Below are positions 10,315 through 21,407 of a stretch of 64,000 bases of DNA, piece after piece; the stretch's first letter is position 1, and the number at the start of each line of letters is the position of its first letter. The notes beneath the pieces are model-generated. The model did not search any database. It was not told where the DNA came from and saw only the letters and a program-made list of their open reading frames with translations. Both the position numbers and the translations under genes were made by a program. This stretch comes from Epiperipatus broadwayi (taxonomy: Eukaryota > Onychophora > Udeonychophora > Euonychophora > Peripatidae). The stretch covers positions 1,178,001 through 1,242,000 of the forward strand of contig JAQFVV010000232.1 in the NCBI GenBank assembly GCA_028023455.1. Reading direction: 5' to 3'.

Positions 10315-11255
10315 ATATATATATATATAATGTAACTGTTTTCTATTATACTAATATTAGATGGATATTTAATTTTTGTGTGATCATCTATTTATACTTA
10401 ACCTTTTTTTTTCGCTATTCCTCATTGTTAAAATGTTATAAATGTTTTTATTCCATTGCAGTGTAAGTTAAAAGTTAATTTTCATTTAAAAGGATATTTC
10501 CAATTCAAATTATGTCTGTAAATTAAATACTAGTAAGTTTCCTTTGTTTGCCAACTTGATCTCTCGATAACGCCTTTTTGTCCGCCTTTAGCCCCTTACG
10601 TATATCTTAGTTAGTGATAGATGTCTGAAATATTTTAAAATTGTTTTTAAGCACAAAGCAATTAGAGAATGCTTGTGAAAGATTTTTTTTAATTGTGCTT
10701 TATCGAGGGGATTCGAGTTAATAATTTTATTGAAGTTGGGAAGAAATAGACTTAGACTGCAAAATATTATGTCATTACTATCCACCTTTATTGTCCTTTT
10801 TTTATCATTAATCAATCAGGGAATAGCAGAGGTAGTTAAAACATTCCTAATATTTTAAAATGTCATTCATTAAATATATTATTTAAACTAAAAAAGCTTA
10901 AGTCTCCTGATGTTATTGCAATTTTTTATTAGCTTAACTTTTTATATTACTTTTCCAATGATCCAGGCATGCACAAACACTTAATTTATATTATATTTTA
11001 TGCACATTTAACTTAGTTAGTTCCATAAGTATTCTTGTCCATTGTTTCTTCCTGATGCTAAGCTTGGGCTGGGTAAGAATATAATTTATGCGTGTCTCAG
11101 ATAATGTTGTTAGTTTGTAATTAGACTCGATAATAGGTGAAGAGGGCAGAGGTCCTAGTATTCTTGATTTAATATCTTGTGTATGGGTGGCCTTGAGGTA
11201 CTTTTGCCTAGTATACGAACTGCATTAAACCAACGTACATCATCTGACCGGTACA

Positions 11256-11259
11256 ATAT
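11256..11259. repeat. Target-site duplication ATAT, right side of element A
   Basis: Matches 188-191. The interrupted RT frame continues directly after it. Confidence 0.8.
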
Positions 11260-11354
11260 TAAAATTTACTAGTGAGGGTGATAAATTTGAATTTGTTAAG
11301 TTAAAATTTTTAGATGTAAGTGTTGATAAAGTTGATAATGTTTTATTTTGTAGT
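11260..11354 (+). pseudogene. Penelope-like reverse transcriptase fragment, downstream half
   Basis: In the frame left at 191, the sequence reads KFTSEGDKFEFVKLKFLDVS, then VDKVDNVLFCS. IKFT followed by FLDV is the block that follows YVDD in Penelope RTs (compare IKFT and LAFLDVLV in the insertion at 4432-5735). It is interrupted by a solo LTR at 11355; after that LTR's duplication (12054 on) only about 30 further residues stay open and the similarity fades. Confidence 0.6.
11350..11354. repeat. Target-site duplication GTAGT, left side of solo LTR
   Basis: GTAGT directly precedes the solo LTR and is repeated at 12049-12053. Confidence 0.75.
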
Positions 11355-12048
11355 TGTCATATCTGACCTTGCCTTCAGAAGTGGACTAGTCCAGGATCCT
11401 TTTCTATCTGATCAGATTTGCTGCTAACCAATAGGCTGTTGTACAGACAAACACATAGCCAATGATATAGGCCGATAGGCAAGCACGATCGCTGAATCCA
11501 ATTTGTCACCAGTAAGGTAAAGGATCTGCCATTAAGTAGTTAGTGTTTCTGGATACAAGGTAGATAGATAGATAGTGAGCGAGCATAGACCATTAATGTT
11601 GGTCAACTTGAATGGCTGAACATGCTCTCTAGTGAAACCTCTGTCATCAGCAAGGGTGTTTTCACTAGCCTATATTGTATCATCTCAGTAGTGAAGCAAG
11701 TTTGCCTAGGACTGGAATCTGCTACATCTGCAGTCGACTTGAGGCAAGCTGTCTAAGTGCAGCTGGAAGAGTCTGAACTAGAGTTGACTTGAGGTAAGCT
11801 GTCCAGTGCAGCTGGAAGAGTCTCTCTTGAACTCACAGGGCTGGCTAACCATATAGTTGGAAGGGAGTTCTGTCACTTGGTACAACTATCTTGTCATTAA
11901 TTGTATAAACTATATGTATTTTATTGATTAACTAACATGTGTATATAATTTCATGATTAATAAATTGTTCATATTAATTGTTGAGTAGTTTTGTCATCAT
12001 TTGTCTGTTGGTTTGGAAATGAACTTGTAAATCAAGCCACACACAACA
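11355..12048 (+). mobile_element. Solo gypsy-type LTR related to element D
   Basis: 694 bases beginning TGTCATATCTG and ending CACACACAACA, flanked by GTAGT. Several stretches match the reverse complement of the element D LTRs, for example CCTTCAGAAGTG, GGCAAGCTGTCTAAGTGCAG and AGCTGGAAGAGTCT. An internal duplication of the GCAGCTGGAAGAGTCT segment lies at about 11750-11825. AATAAA occurs near 11960 as a possible polyadenylation signal. No internal region or second LTR is present, so it is the product of LTR-LTR recombination. It is a diverged subfamily of D in the opposite orientation. Confidence 0.8.
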
Positions 12049-12053
12049 GTAGT
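12049..12053. repeat. Target-site duplication GTAGT, right side of solo LTR
   Basis: Matches 11350-11354. Confidence 0.75.
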
Positions 12054-15000
12054 CCTTTCATTAATTTAAGAAAAAAATTTCAGAAATATAATAAGGCCAG
12101 ACACCTTTTACTCATGAGAGACTTTATTGAATTTTTATTATAGAAATAGATGACTTAATAATTTTGAAAATGATAGTTATATTTAGCAGAGTCAAGATAT
12201 AATCATCAATTTATTAGCAATATTATATTTAATAAAAATATCTATAAATCTTTTAATAGTATTTAATTGTTAAATTGTCATTTAGTAAATTGATTTCCAA
12301 GACAATTTTCTCTATAAACAAAGAAAACTAAGTAAGAAAGCAGAACCATTTATTATCATATTGTGAATATTAAGTGGGATTGTGTATCATTTACTATAAT
12401 AGCATTTACTATTCAAACAATTGTATTGAACATTTTATACACATTATGATTTTTTATATATTGTAACAGTCAGAATTGTGATCAAATGATAAAAAGTGAA
12501 ACCACTACAAGTATATTTCTCTTAAAATGAATAATACAACCAACAAATAACTATACAACATATGTTTATTAATAACACATAAACAAAATAACATGCTAAC
12601 AAAGAAAATAAATAGTTTATCATGTCATAATCTCAAAATTATAATAACTTATTAATGATTAGTAGCAAAATTGCTAATATCCAACATGTAGAAGAAAGCC
12701 AAAATCAGTAAAACATAACCAGCAAATTATAATAACTACAAATAATATCTTATAATTATTAATCTTATGATTTTATTTTATGAGACTTATTTGGAATTTA
12801 AGTTTTATGATGGCTATATTATTCAATCTTGCTTTAATTCTATAATACAATTTATTATATTTGAATGTTTCACATAATATGTGTACAAAATAATTTAATC
12901 ATAATATTTAAACATGAAAACAAGATGAGATTCTTAGATAAAGTATAAAATTCTTGATTAAAATATGCTGTCATACTATCTGTGTTAATTCTAATAAAAT
13001 AAATTTATTATCAACAGTAACCTTAAAACTTGCTATTATTATCTCATTCATTCATGTTTTTAGGAAGCAGCAAAGAGAAAATATGAGTGTATAATACCAA
13101 CATCTTAATATTTAAATATAATCAGGTGAATGAAAGCAAGATACTCAACATTGTTATTCCTAAACAGCAATACATTTGTCTACCTTCAGGTGCATGCATA
13201 AATATATACATTGAAAAACATCAATATATGAATATGCATTAATAATCAGTGAACTAATTGTATGCCAGGATCCCCACTGCAATGCATTGAATATAAAATC
13301 TATATAAATAAAAGGACACAAATATATTTATTCAACATAATGCAGGAATTAGACATCTGTAATATTTAAATATTCAAGATAGAACTATATATACAGAATA
13401 TGAATCAAACTTGGAATAATATAACATGTACATGCCTGTTACATGCCCTACACTTTACATCCTCATAAATAAACGAGATAAATCTGTGAACTTAATTAAG
13501 TTATATTACTACTTGCAAAAAGATTAAAATAAGTTATAAATATTTAACATTTATCTCTTTGACATGTATAAAGTAAAATCCAAATAGTCATTTAAATTTA
13601 AAACATCTACATTATCCAATGATCTCAAATGATGTATTTAATATTGTCATAAGTTCATACATATCTCAAACCTGTAGCATTTTGTGTAAATTGTTTGTAT
13701 ATATTTCTTTAATCTCTAATAATTTATTTATTCAAATAGTAAAATATTCGCTCCATTAATTATTAATAATAAATAAACTCACGTGAAATTTTTATATTAT
13801 TATCAAAAGAAATTTTAAATTATATATATATATACATGTAAAGAAAGTTACTGTTAACACTAACTGAAATAATTATATAAATATATAAACCATTATATGT
13901 GATGTGATGTATTGTGGCTTCTCCTTAAACGAAGTCAAGAATATCTAAGCAATTATGCCCAAATAAACCTGTTAGCCACTTAATTTTCCATTCCCCACTC
14001 TAAGTTTTCCCATATTCTGCTCCATCCCATTTCCACAACATAATCTTTGTCAACTCTATAGACTTTATATAACCACAATATATATATGTGTGTGTGTGTG
14101 TTATTTAAAATATAAATAACTTAAATTCAGTGTTTTCTATACTCAGAAGTGATTATGTTTAAGACAATAAGAATTTAGGCACATAAAGATGTGTTTAACA
14201 AAAAAAAATAATTTTAATTTGATCAATCTTATAATCATTAGTAAAAATATTATTGGATTATTATGTTTTAAAATTTTACTGTTTCCTAGCTGTTGACCAC
14301 AAATCCTGTTAATCCTGGATGAATATTTGAATTTAATTTAAATATTTACTGTTAATCATTTTGTATGTAAATCTTTTTGCATATCAATCAAGTTGCTCTA
14401 TAGAGTGAGAAACTAGAATTTGCTTGCATATATAGGCAAAAATCTTGATATTTAACTTGCTATAGAAGTGAATTTGATCTTACTGATTTTAGTTATAGCC
14501 ATTTTTACTTTTTATTAGCATACAATTCTCCAATTTTTAAATACACAAACTATATCATTCTCAAAAGCAATTTTCCAGGTTATTTACTTTTGAAAATTAT
14601 AACAGTATATGTATCAAATTAATAACTTTTACTTCATATCTTATAGAATAAAAATATTAACTATTATTATTATTTTTTAATAATTTAAATTACCTTAATC
14701 AATATTAAAAATTAACTAATAAAATATTTTAAATAATCATTAAAATATATATTTTTTATAACATATATGTAATAATTATTATTCACAAACAAACACACAG
14801 ATATCTGTGCACAATATAATATACACATGCTTACCTATCAGTATTATGAGTTAATTATTTCCTAATTTTCTATGTTTCCATCTTTTTCTTGCTTTGCCTA
14901 TTATGTCTTCAAAATATATAAATTTGCAGTACTACCCACCCCCATATTTCAACCTAATATAACATGATGAGTGATTGTCATCAAATGAAATGGTTATATT

Positions 15001-15100
15001 TTTTATATTCCCATAGTTATGGAGAGAAAAAAATTATTAAATTAACAAATGACCAATAATGAAATATTTTTTTAGAACATCTACATAAAAAATTAAGTCA
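12054..15100. other. AT-rich sequence without recognisable features
   Basis: About 3 kb with no ORF of note, no repeat shared with the rest of the window and only short TA and TG runs (for example near 13816 and 14080). It could be unique intergenic or intronic DNA, or an old decayed element. Confidence 0.5.
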
Positions 15101-15960
15101 CAATCTTGTCCATATTCATTTTTTTATCAGCCATTTTATATTTCTCATGTCATTTTCTTGGACCTTTCTAGAAGAAACTTTCTTAAAAAGTTCTATCTAA
15201 TCTTATGTATATTTAGAAGGATTTACATCTTACTTTATTGTGACCTTGTATACAAACTGATCAATTATTTTAACAAACACTGCCAAGTTTTGATTAATTT
15301 CCCCCTACTACATCTCATCCTTTTAAATTTTGTCTTTGGATATTGCATCAATTTTCTTTTACAAGTTATATGCATCCATATATTCTCTGATATAGCAAAC
15401 ATTTAAAATATATTAGTTCTTTTACCTGCTCCTTTTTCTCACCTCCATAATCTTTATAACAGTGTTTCTTTTTACTATTGAGTATCAAAATATTTATTTT
15501 GAAATTTCTCTAAATTTTAGCATACTTTTCTTGTTATAAAATCTTCTAAATTTAATTTTCTTCCTGTATTCTACTTTGCCAACAACATCTATCTCATCTC
15601 AGTAACAGAATTTAACCTCTAAATTAATGATTTGTTTTCTTTTATATACATATAAATAATCATCTGTACCAGCTTCATTTTCATCTATGATATATATATA
15701 CTTAATTTACCTTCTCCAGAATCTTTTATATCAATTTCCATCTTTAACCTATCACTCTTTTTTCATTTGCAACTACATTCAAATACTCATCTATCCTAAA
15801 TATATTCATGTTATTTTTATCTATAACCTCAATATACATATTATTATCCATAGATTTTCCCTTCATTATATTTTGATAGCTATCATTAACATCATTATCT
15901 ATTTTATTTTCATCTTGAAAACTTATTTTATATCCTTCCATATATTTTACATCATATAAT
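15100..15960 (-). other. Pyrimidine-rich + strand with coding-like fragments on the minus strand
   Basis: The + strand is strongly pyrimidine-biased. On the minus strand 15744-15941 reads a hydrophilic 65-residue frame (MEGYKISFQDENKIDNDVND...). A second open piece, in a different frame near 15600-15690, reads YIIDENEAGTDDYLYVYKRK. The acid/amide-rich composition looks like a decayed coding sequence rather than random AT-rich DNA. No family is recognised, and chance is not excluded. Confidence 0.3.
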
Positions 15961-16189
15961 TAACAAAATATAGCCAATATAATCAAATAATGTATTTTGG
16001 CTATTATTTGTACTATTATTGACCTCATCCACAAGAATTTTTCCTTTACATCAAGTTTCATTGCTACACAAAAATGAGTTTCATTTATTGTATCTTTTTA
16101 TAATGTTTCTTTTTTAAATTCTTGACTTTTATCCTCATTATTCAATTCATATAATATTTCATCTATAAAATCAGGTATAATTGAGGTGC

Positions 16190-16740
16190 GAAGATAATCA
16201 AAAACAGATGGAACAAAAATGAAAAATATGGATAATTTTTGCAAATCATTTAAATCAGAGCAAAAAGTAGATGATTTAAAGTACATAAACAATGATAAAA
16301 AAAAATGAGAATGTACAAATTCAGGAAGAAACCATGGATCAAAACATAAATGAGCAATCTCAATTGCTTTTAAAGTCAGAAAATGAACCAAAAATATATA
16401 ATGAACTTTTAAATGAATCTGAACCAAAACTATTAGAGGAAAATGTACAAAATAAACACAAACACATTCAATTACAATAACAACAGAACTAACTCACTTA
16501 GATAATAATGAACTAAAACTATTGAAGAAATTAAAATCAAATGGGAATTGTTAAAACTAAACATCCAAATACATGAAGATAAGCATGAAAGCTCACAACT
16601 AAAGTCATATGGCTCAAAAGAATATTAAATACTATATCACGTGCCATCCATAATCTCACAGCAGGATAAATAAATAAAAATAGAACAAAATTTACTTTAT
16701 CCACAAAATGAAATAGAATCACTGTTAACATAAAAATTAA
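16190..16740 (+). pseudogene. Possible decayed coiled-coil coding sequence
   Basis: The + strand becomes purine-rich here. The frame 16292-16480 contains a repeated pattern (SQLLLKSENEPKIYNELL, then NESEPKLLEENVQ) rich in Glu, Asn and Gln, and further broken fragments continue towards 16740. It resembles the charged helical Gag-like ORFs of elements A and C in composition, but I see no specific shared motif. Confidence 0.25.
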
Positions 16741-17231
16741 ATGAAGACTTGCCTCTCATGCTGATTAATCTATTGGATAAAGAAATACAACAGCATCAAG
16801 CAAACATTAAATCTGTGTGTTACACAGATGTATTGTATTTCTACAGGAATTATGCACAACAAGAATTTTATTTTACTTAAAACTGGGAAGAAATAAAACA
16901 ATTTTCTCTCATACCAATTGCTTCTTCTCCTCAGTTGCCTTGAAAGAAAAAAACTCCAGATGGACTTTATTATCAAACTACACCAGGAACAAATCTCATT
17001 TTATTGATCAATAGCTGGATAAACAGCTTATAAAATGCCCAATGGACATCCAAAAATAACTTTTTATAAGTAAAATCATTTGTTGTTGTTTTGTTTTTTT
17101 GTTTTTACATCAAAAATTTGAAATGATCAATCTATTATTCATTTCAATAATTTTTTTCCTTTCTAAGCAAAATGATATACAAATTTGTTTAAAAAAGAAC
17201 TCAACGATGGTTCAAAAGAAAACTATATTTT
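16741..17231. other. AT-rich spacer
   Basis: No feature seen apart from a TTG/T-rich run near 17080-17105. It ends at the element D target-site duplication. Confidence 0.4.
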
Positions 17232-17236
17232 GATAT
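17232..17236. repeat. Target-site duplication GATAT, left side of element D
   Basis: GATAT before the LTR end is repeated at 32352-32356, 15 kb away, beyond the outer LTR on the other side. Confidence 0.75.
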
Positions 17237-17690
17237 TGTTGTGTTTGGTCAGAATTACAGATCCAACTACAGAAAACAATAGCACCAGTATTATAATTAA
17301 TATTTATTATATTTACATATATATCTAATACAGAATAATATAGTTCTATTGTGGACTCTTGGAACTGAGTCTTAACAATCTACCACTTCCAGATACACCT
17401 GATAGCTTTCCTCATGTGTAGGGAAAATGTCTCTTCTGGCTGTGCCAGACAGCTTACCCCAAGTCGGCAATAGTCTTAGCATCTGGCCCTTATGTGGACT
17501 TGCCTAGCTGTGTGGACAAATAGATATTGCTATCGTAAGAATGCTTACTGCTGTTTAGGTTAGCAGGGCTTCTCTTGAAGAATGCATACTGTTTTTGTAG
17601 TTATAGACATTCTCTGCCTTTCCTCGAAAAGGCTGACCATTTATAGCCAGATCCCTGACCTCACTGGAGAATTGTCCTTTCCTTGTTTTT
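17237..17690 (-). repeat. Element D 3' LTR, truncated
   Basis: Matches 31749 to about 32190 of the right outer LTR in the same orientation. The last ~160 bases next to the internal region (U3 start on the minus strand) are missing, so the integrase tail runs almost directly into LTR sequence. ATTTATAG at about 17638 is the complement of the LTR TATA box. Confidence 0.75.
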
Positions 17691-17860
17691 CCTTATTTGG
17701 ATCAGGTTTCAGAGCTGATAAGTTAATTTGCAAAGTTCTATTAAGAAGTAGCTCAGCAGGAGTTTTTCCCATTGCTGTGCTTGGTGTAGAGTGCTGTGAT
17801 AACAACATTCTGGTAGTGTGGGTGTTCCAGCTTCCTGTGTCCATCTTTGTGAGCGATTTT
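17641..17860 (-). pseudogene. Integrase C-terminal region of element D
   Basis: The minus strand reads WNTHTTRMLLSQHSTPSTAM, then GKTPAELLLNRTLQINLSAL. This is the conserved part of gypsy integrases after the catalytic glutamate region (typically YRNTPHSTTGKTPAELLFGR). The preceding residues (INKLKNDYPEAKKS) look like the linker before RT, so a deletion of about 2 kb or more joined the two. The frame ends inside LTR sequence at 17641. Confidence 0.75.
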
Positions 17861-17879
17861 TTAGCCTCAGGGTAATCAT

Positions 17880-18234
17880 TCTTTAATTTATTTATCATTG
17901 TGACTTAGTTGACCTTTGTCACTGCAAACCCTAAGTGATTGAACCAGCCATGGCCTAATAAATTACTATAATCACCAGATATCACTACCAGTGGTAGATA
18001 TGTAGTTTATTAGACTCCAGTTTGACTCTTAGTTGATCCAATAGTTTTATTTTTTTGCACTGATAATCTGTAATAGCTTTGCTGCTAGGATGCAGCTTAT
18101 ACGTGTTATTTTTATTAATGATAGCCCAGGTCTTTTTTGACACAATGGGCACTGCCAACCTTGTGTCCAGCTCTAATGTAAATGGTATATCATTAATGAA
18201 GATCTTGTGTTTAAATACTGGCTCACCACTCTTG
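17880..18234 (-). pseudogene. Aspartic protease of element D, broken
   Basis: From the B1 junction the minus strand reads IKSGEPVFKHKIFINDIPFT, then LELDTRLAVPIVSKKTW. The catalytic triad D-T/S-G is D-T-R here, so the active site is lost. After KLLDQLRVKLESN the frame shifts, and the other frame gives YLPLVVISGDYSNLLGHGWF, the conserved end of gypsy proteases (normally LLGRDWL). A stop follows after VTKVN. The element B1 insertion lies immediately upstream of the domain. Confidence 0.8.
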
Positions 18235-18238
18235 ATAT
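18235..18238. repeat. Target-site duplication ATAT, left side of element B1
   Basis: Repeated at 29378-29381. Joining the two sides makes the element D frame read N-N-I-K-S-G. Confidence 0.8.
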
Positions 18239-18273
18239 TGAAACGGAAACCTCCAATCCCTTTCCGTTTCACC
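18239..18273 (+). repeat. Terminal hairpin at LTR start (element B1, 5' copy)
   Basis: TGAAACGGAAA pairs perfectly with TTTCCGTTTCA (stem 11 bp, loop 11). It is identical in position in the B1 3' LTR (26486) and the B2 LTRs (38082, 44747), where one loop base differs. Element A LTRs start with a comparable 13-bp inverted repeat of different sequence. Confidence 0.8.
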
Positions 18274-18563
18274 ATCAACCTAATGACCTACTCGTCTGAA
18301 CTAGTTTCGAACCTATTTTAAATGTAAAAATGTAATATATAGCAGGAAAACTTTGCTACAATGGCCGCTTGAATGGCATCATCCATTTACATACGAAAAC
18401 ACGCTATAATTAGACAGGTTTGATACAATTATAGCGGAGAAAGGCTCATAATTTATTATAAAATGTTTTATTAATTTTCAGTCAATTTTTAATTATATTC
18501 GCTATAATATTCGTATGTGGATGGATAATTTAAACTTTGGAATAGCGGCAAAATGATTTATAT

Positions 18564-18567
18564 ATAT
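18564..18567. repeat. Target-site duplication ATAT, left side of insert E
   Basis: Repeated at 20824-20827. The uninterrupted site is seen in the B1 3' LTR near 26804-26820. Confidence 0.7.
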
Positions 18568-19209
18568 TGTACCGAGACAAAGTCAGTACATGTATATACC
18601 CACACACACAAGCAGTGTAAATACTCTATATTTTATTTACTTTCAATCTATGATAAAAAAAATAAATAAATAAACGTATTCTCTTTCAATACTTATAAAA
18701 ATACACTAATAAAATAAATGTTAATATTTCTGATTAAATAGTTAATAAAATGTTAATAATTCTAATTAAATAATTTAAGGCTTTCATATAATCTATTATA
18801 ATAATATCCTCTAAAAAATAAAAATATTAAAATATTACTAATATGCCATTTAAATCTCAATAAGTAATTTCTACTTGTATATGCCGCGGGGGTAATTAAA
18901 AAGGGGTTTATTTTTAATTATAACTATAGCGAAAGTTAAAAGCTTATAGAGGTGATTTTGAGATTAAATGCTCGACTTTTAAACTAATGTAAGATTATAT
19001 TGTTCTCTTAAAACACACACGCACGTATGCATCAAAGGTGTGAATAAGTATAAATTTTTTAACTGAGATTGCAATATGAGATTGCCTAAACCTAAGATTG
19101 CCTCAAGCATATGGATTGAATGAACACTACGTAGGACACGGACCCCAACGACAACTCAGAGAATATTGAACTCTGGGTGGAGATTGGATCCTCAGATAAT
19201 AGCCAACCC

Positions 19210-19219
19210 ATATAAATAT
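19210..19219 (+). promoter_or_regulatory. TATA-like box in insert E, + strand
   Basis: CCATATAAATATGAG about 645 bases from the left end, a position similar to the TATA box in element A LTRs (about 620). Confidence 0.35.
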
Positions 19220-20404
19220 GAGTCTTAGTCTTTGTCTACACCTTGGTTACAGTTTTTTCACATTCTTTGTTTTTGTTTTGCTTATGCTTATAGTTTTTTT
19301 TTAAAATTCTTCCAGAAGCTACAACCAGAACTTTCTTTTTTTTGCTACCCGGTCTACCCAATATGACCACTGTGAAATTAACCTTTAGAGCGTCGATCGT
19401 CATGATGGGCTAAGAAACCCCTCAGTGATTGATCGACGCTCCGCCGCCAGAACATCTCCACCGCTACGAGTGATCAACAACAGTGTCGTCCAAACATCGT
19501 ACTCCAATCAGTCCAATGACGTTGTCCCGTCTAACTTACAAGAATCGTCCAAACATACTATGCTGAACTTATATAAATAAATAATCACTTATTATGGAAA
19601 CAATATCCAACCGGTTCGAACCCTCATCAAATTAGAAGCAGCAGAAGACTACGCAAAATCCTAGGTAAACATTTTATTTCTTTATGCTCCCATTCATTCT
19701 TTAAGTATACTTTAAAAAGGCAATCTCATAACTAATTAAATTCACATTTCGTAAAATCAAAATATAAAATGATCCATAATCCCTCATATTTGAATTAATA
19801 TTTTAACCTCAACTTTCGTAGAATAAAATGTCAGAAGTTATATAATTCCTCATATTTAAATCTTAGGACTTTTCCTGTTATGAACTTTGATCAGAATTAT
19901 TGTTTTCTTTTCGCAACAAAATTATAACACACACCTAACTTCAAAATGTAAAAGAAGGAAATATATTATATCATCCATGTTTATTATGCATAATATGTTC
20001 TTTTCTGTGCGAATGCAAGAATGCGTGTATGTGTGTGCAAATAAATCTATTAACTAATGTTTTCATTTTTTTTATATTCAATAAATTCCATTTTATTTAA
20101 ACAAGTCGAGCATTCCTCAAATCATTCTCTATAATTAAAAAATATATTTAAGTATTATAAGTAAAATTTATTCACGCAATTAATTATGTTTACTTTTAAA
20201 TTTGTCTTTCGTATCTTTGTTTTGTTTATTTCTTTAAACTTCATCGTGCCGTAAGTCACGATGTTTATTTACTATATAGTTAAGATAAGTTTAAGAGTTG
20301 GGAGGGCCTATTAATAATTTGTGTAAGTAAATGTCAATAAAGATAATATGAATAATTCTATTGGACTGTATGATACTGGGGGGATGATATTACAAGCTTC
20401 TAAT

Positions 20405-20660
20405 TTTTTTTATATAAGGACGCATAAATCAAACATTCGTACTAGTTGCAAAATAGCCAATATCTCGGCCCCATATTTGGATTGATCTGTAAATCAACCA
20501 AGCTTCTTCTCTATTGGTTATTATTGTGTCTTTTACCAAAATGATATTCTTGAAACAATTTCATCGCGACCCTGAGTGACCCTTATTGGTCCATGCTGGG
20601 AGTTTGAGCTTATGGGCGGGATAAGACTTCGAAATCGTTTTTGATATGACGTAAGGTGAT
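20405..20660 (-). promoter_or_regulatory. Dense promoter-like cluster in insert E, minus strand
   Basis: Read on the minus strand: TTACGTCATA (CRE/ATF-like) near 20645, GACCAATAAG near 20590 and AACCAATAG near 20515 (CCAAT boxes), then CTTATATAAAAAAAA (TATA) near 20410. Order and spacing are those of a polymerase II promoter. This suggests either minus orientation of E or a bidirectional promoter. Confidence 0.4.
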
Positions 20661-20823
20661 GCGAGAAATTAAATTGTAAATTAAATCATCGTATCTGGCG
20701 CCCCCTTGTGTTGATGATGAACAACTATCGATATAGGAAATTAAATAAAGCTTTACGCTATATCATGTTTATTTCGGAGCTCTCAATCCCTATACGATCG
20801 ATAGCCAAAAGCGGCCGGTTACA

Positions 20824-20827
20824 ATAT
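20824..20827. repeat. Target-site duplication ATAT, right side of insert E
   Basis: Matches 18564-18567. Confidence 0.7.
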
Positions 20828-21392
20828 ATTTAAGTTAAAATAAAAAAGATATACTATAATGTAAAATGTTTTCTTTAAATTATATTTAACGGTTTTCTGA
20901 TTTAATGTTTTACATATATAATTGAAACTAAAGTATTTTCTTTAAATTTGTTTTTTTTTAAATAATAAACAAATAATATTGTAAGAACAAATATGTTAAA
21001 AGTTATTTATTTCAGTAAAATAAAAATCATCCGTTTGTAATTAAAAATGAGAATTTTGTGTAAACAAGATATCAATTAGTGACTGCACCCCGGGTAAAAA
21101 GTAAAATCTGTTTTCTGATTGATTTTTGTTTGCAACAAAAGACTTTTTCATTAAATCAGAATACCGTTCCTTCTGCTAAGTAATAACACCTGAAAAGGAA
21201 TTTAATTAATGAAAATGAATCAAATTATATAGTTTATATATTTTGATACATTTTTTTTAAGGAAATTAAATATAACACCTCGGAGATTTTATCAGTTGTT
21301 GTAGAAATTGAATTATATTATTTTGCTTTAATTAAAAGTCAATTGGTCCCGAGGCTTACGAAATTCCAGAAAGGTGTTAAAGCTTAGTCGGA

Positions 21393-21407
21393 ATATATAA
21401 ATAGGCC
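21393..21407 (+). promoter_or_regulatory. TATA box of element B1 5' LTR
   Basis: ATATATAAATAGGCC, conserved in all four B LTRs (27382, about 38940, 45604), about 0.9 kb into the LTR. Transcription would start near 21430, leaving an unusually long R plus U5 of about 2 kb. Confidence 0.5.

Larger units (their letters stand above)
192..11255 (+). mobile_element. Element A: long-LTR retrotransposon, defective
   Basis: Two direct repeats of 2.2-2.5 kb start TGAAGCAATGGAT and end CGGTACA, and ATAT flanks both outer ends. The internal region (2409-8769) holds a long non-coding leader, a Gag-like frame broken by two stops, and a short relic of an integrase C-terminus directly before the 3' LTR. No RT, RNase H or integrase core of its own is visible; the RT inside it belongs to a Penelope-like insertion. 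Orientation (+) follows from the TATA box, the Gag-like frame and the integrase tail next to the right LTR. The GPY/F-like tail suggests Ty3/gypsy descent. A perfect palindrome inserted in the right LTR makes it longer than the left. Confidence 0.85.
8770..11255 (+). repeat. Element A 3' LTR
   Basis: Copy of 192-2408 with the same terminal inverted repeat at its start and the same CGGTACA end. It is longer because about 270 bases, including a perfect palindrome, are inserted near 10040-10320 in a TA tract where the 5' LTR has only TA repeats. The TATA box is at 9383. Divergence from the 5' LTR is modest but obvious, so the insertion is not very recent. Confidence 0.85.
18568..20823. mobile_element. 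Insert E: 2.26-kb solo LTR-like element
   Basis: Sequence present in the B1 5' LTR but absent from the B1 3' LTR and both B2 LTRs. It begins TGTACCGAG and ends GGTTACA with ATAT on both sides, which is the boundary pattern of elements A and B. Length matches an A-type LTR. Its first 23 bases can form an imperfect hairpin (TGTAC with GTACA, GAC with AGTC). No ORF, internal region or second LTR is seen, so a solo LTR of a third long-LTR family is the best reading. An 11-bp hairpin (GAGCGTCGATC with GATCGACGCTC) lies at about 19388-19442. Orientation is uncertain because promoter-like signals exist on both strands. Confidence 0.65.

Noticed and set aside
17985-18278. Protease frame starting with MMVKRKGIGGFRFN
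   Set aside because: The first 14 residues come from the B1 LTR hairpin read backwards; the real protease segment starts at the junction at 18238. The apparent fusion is an insertion artefact.
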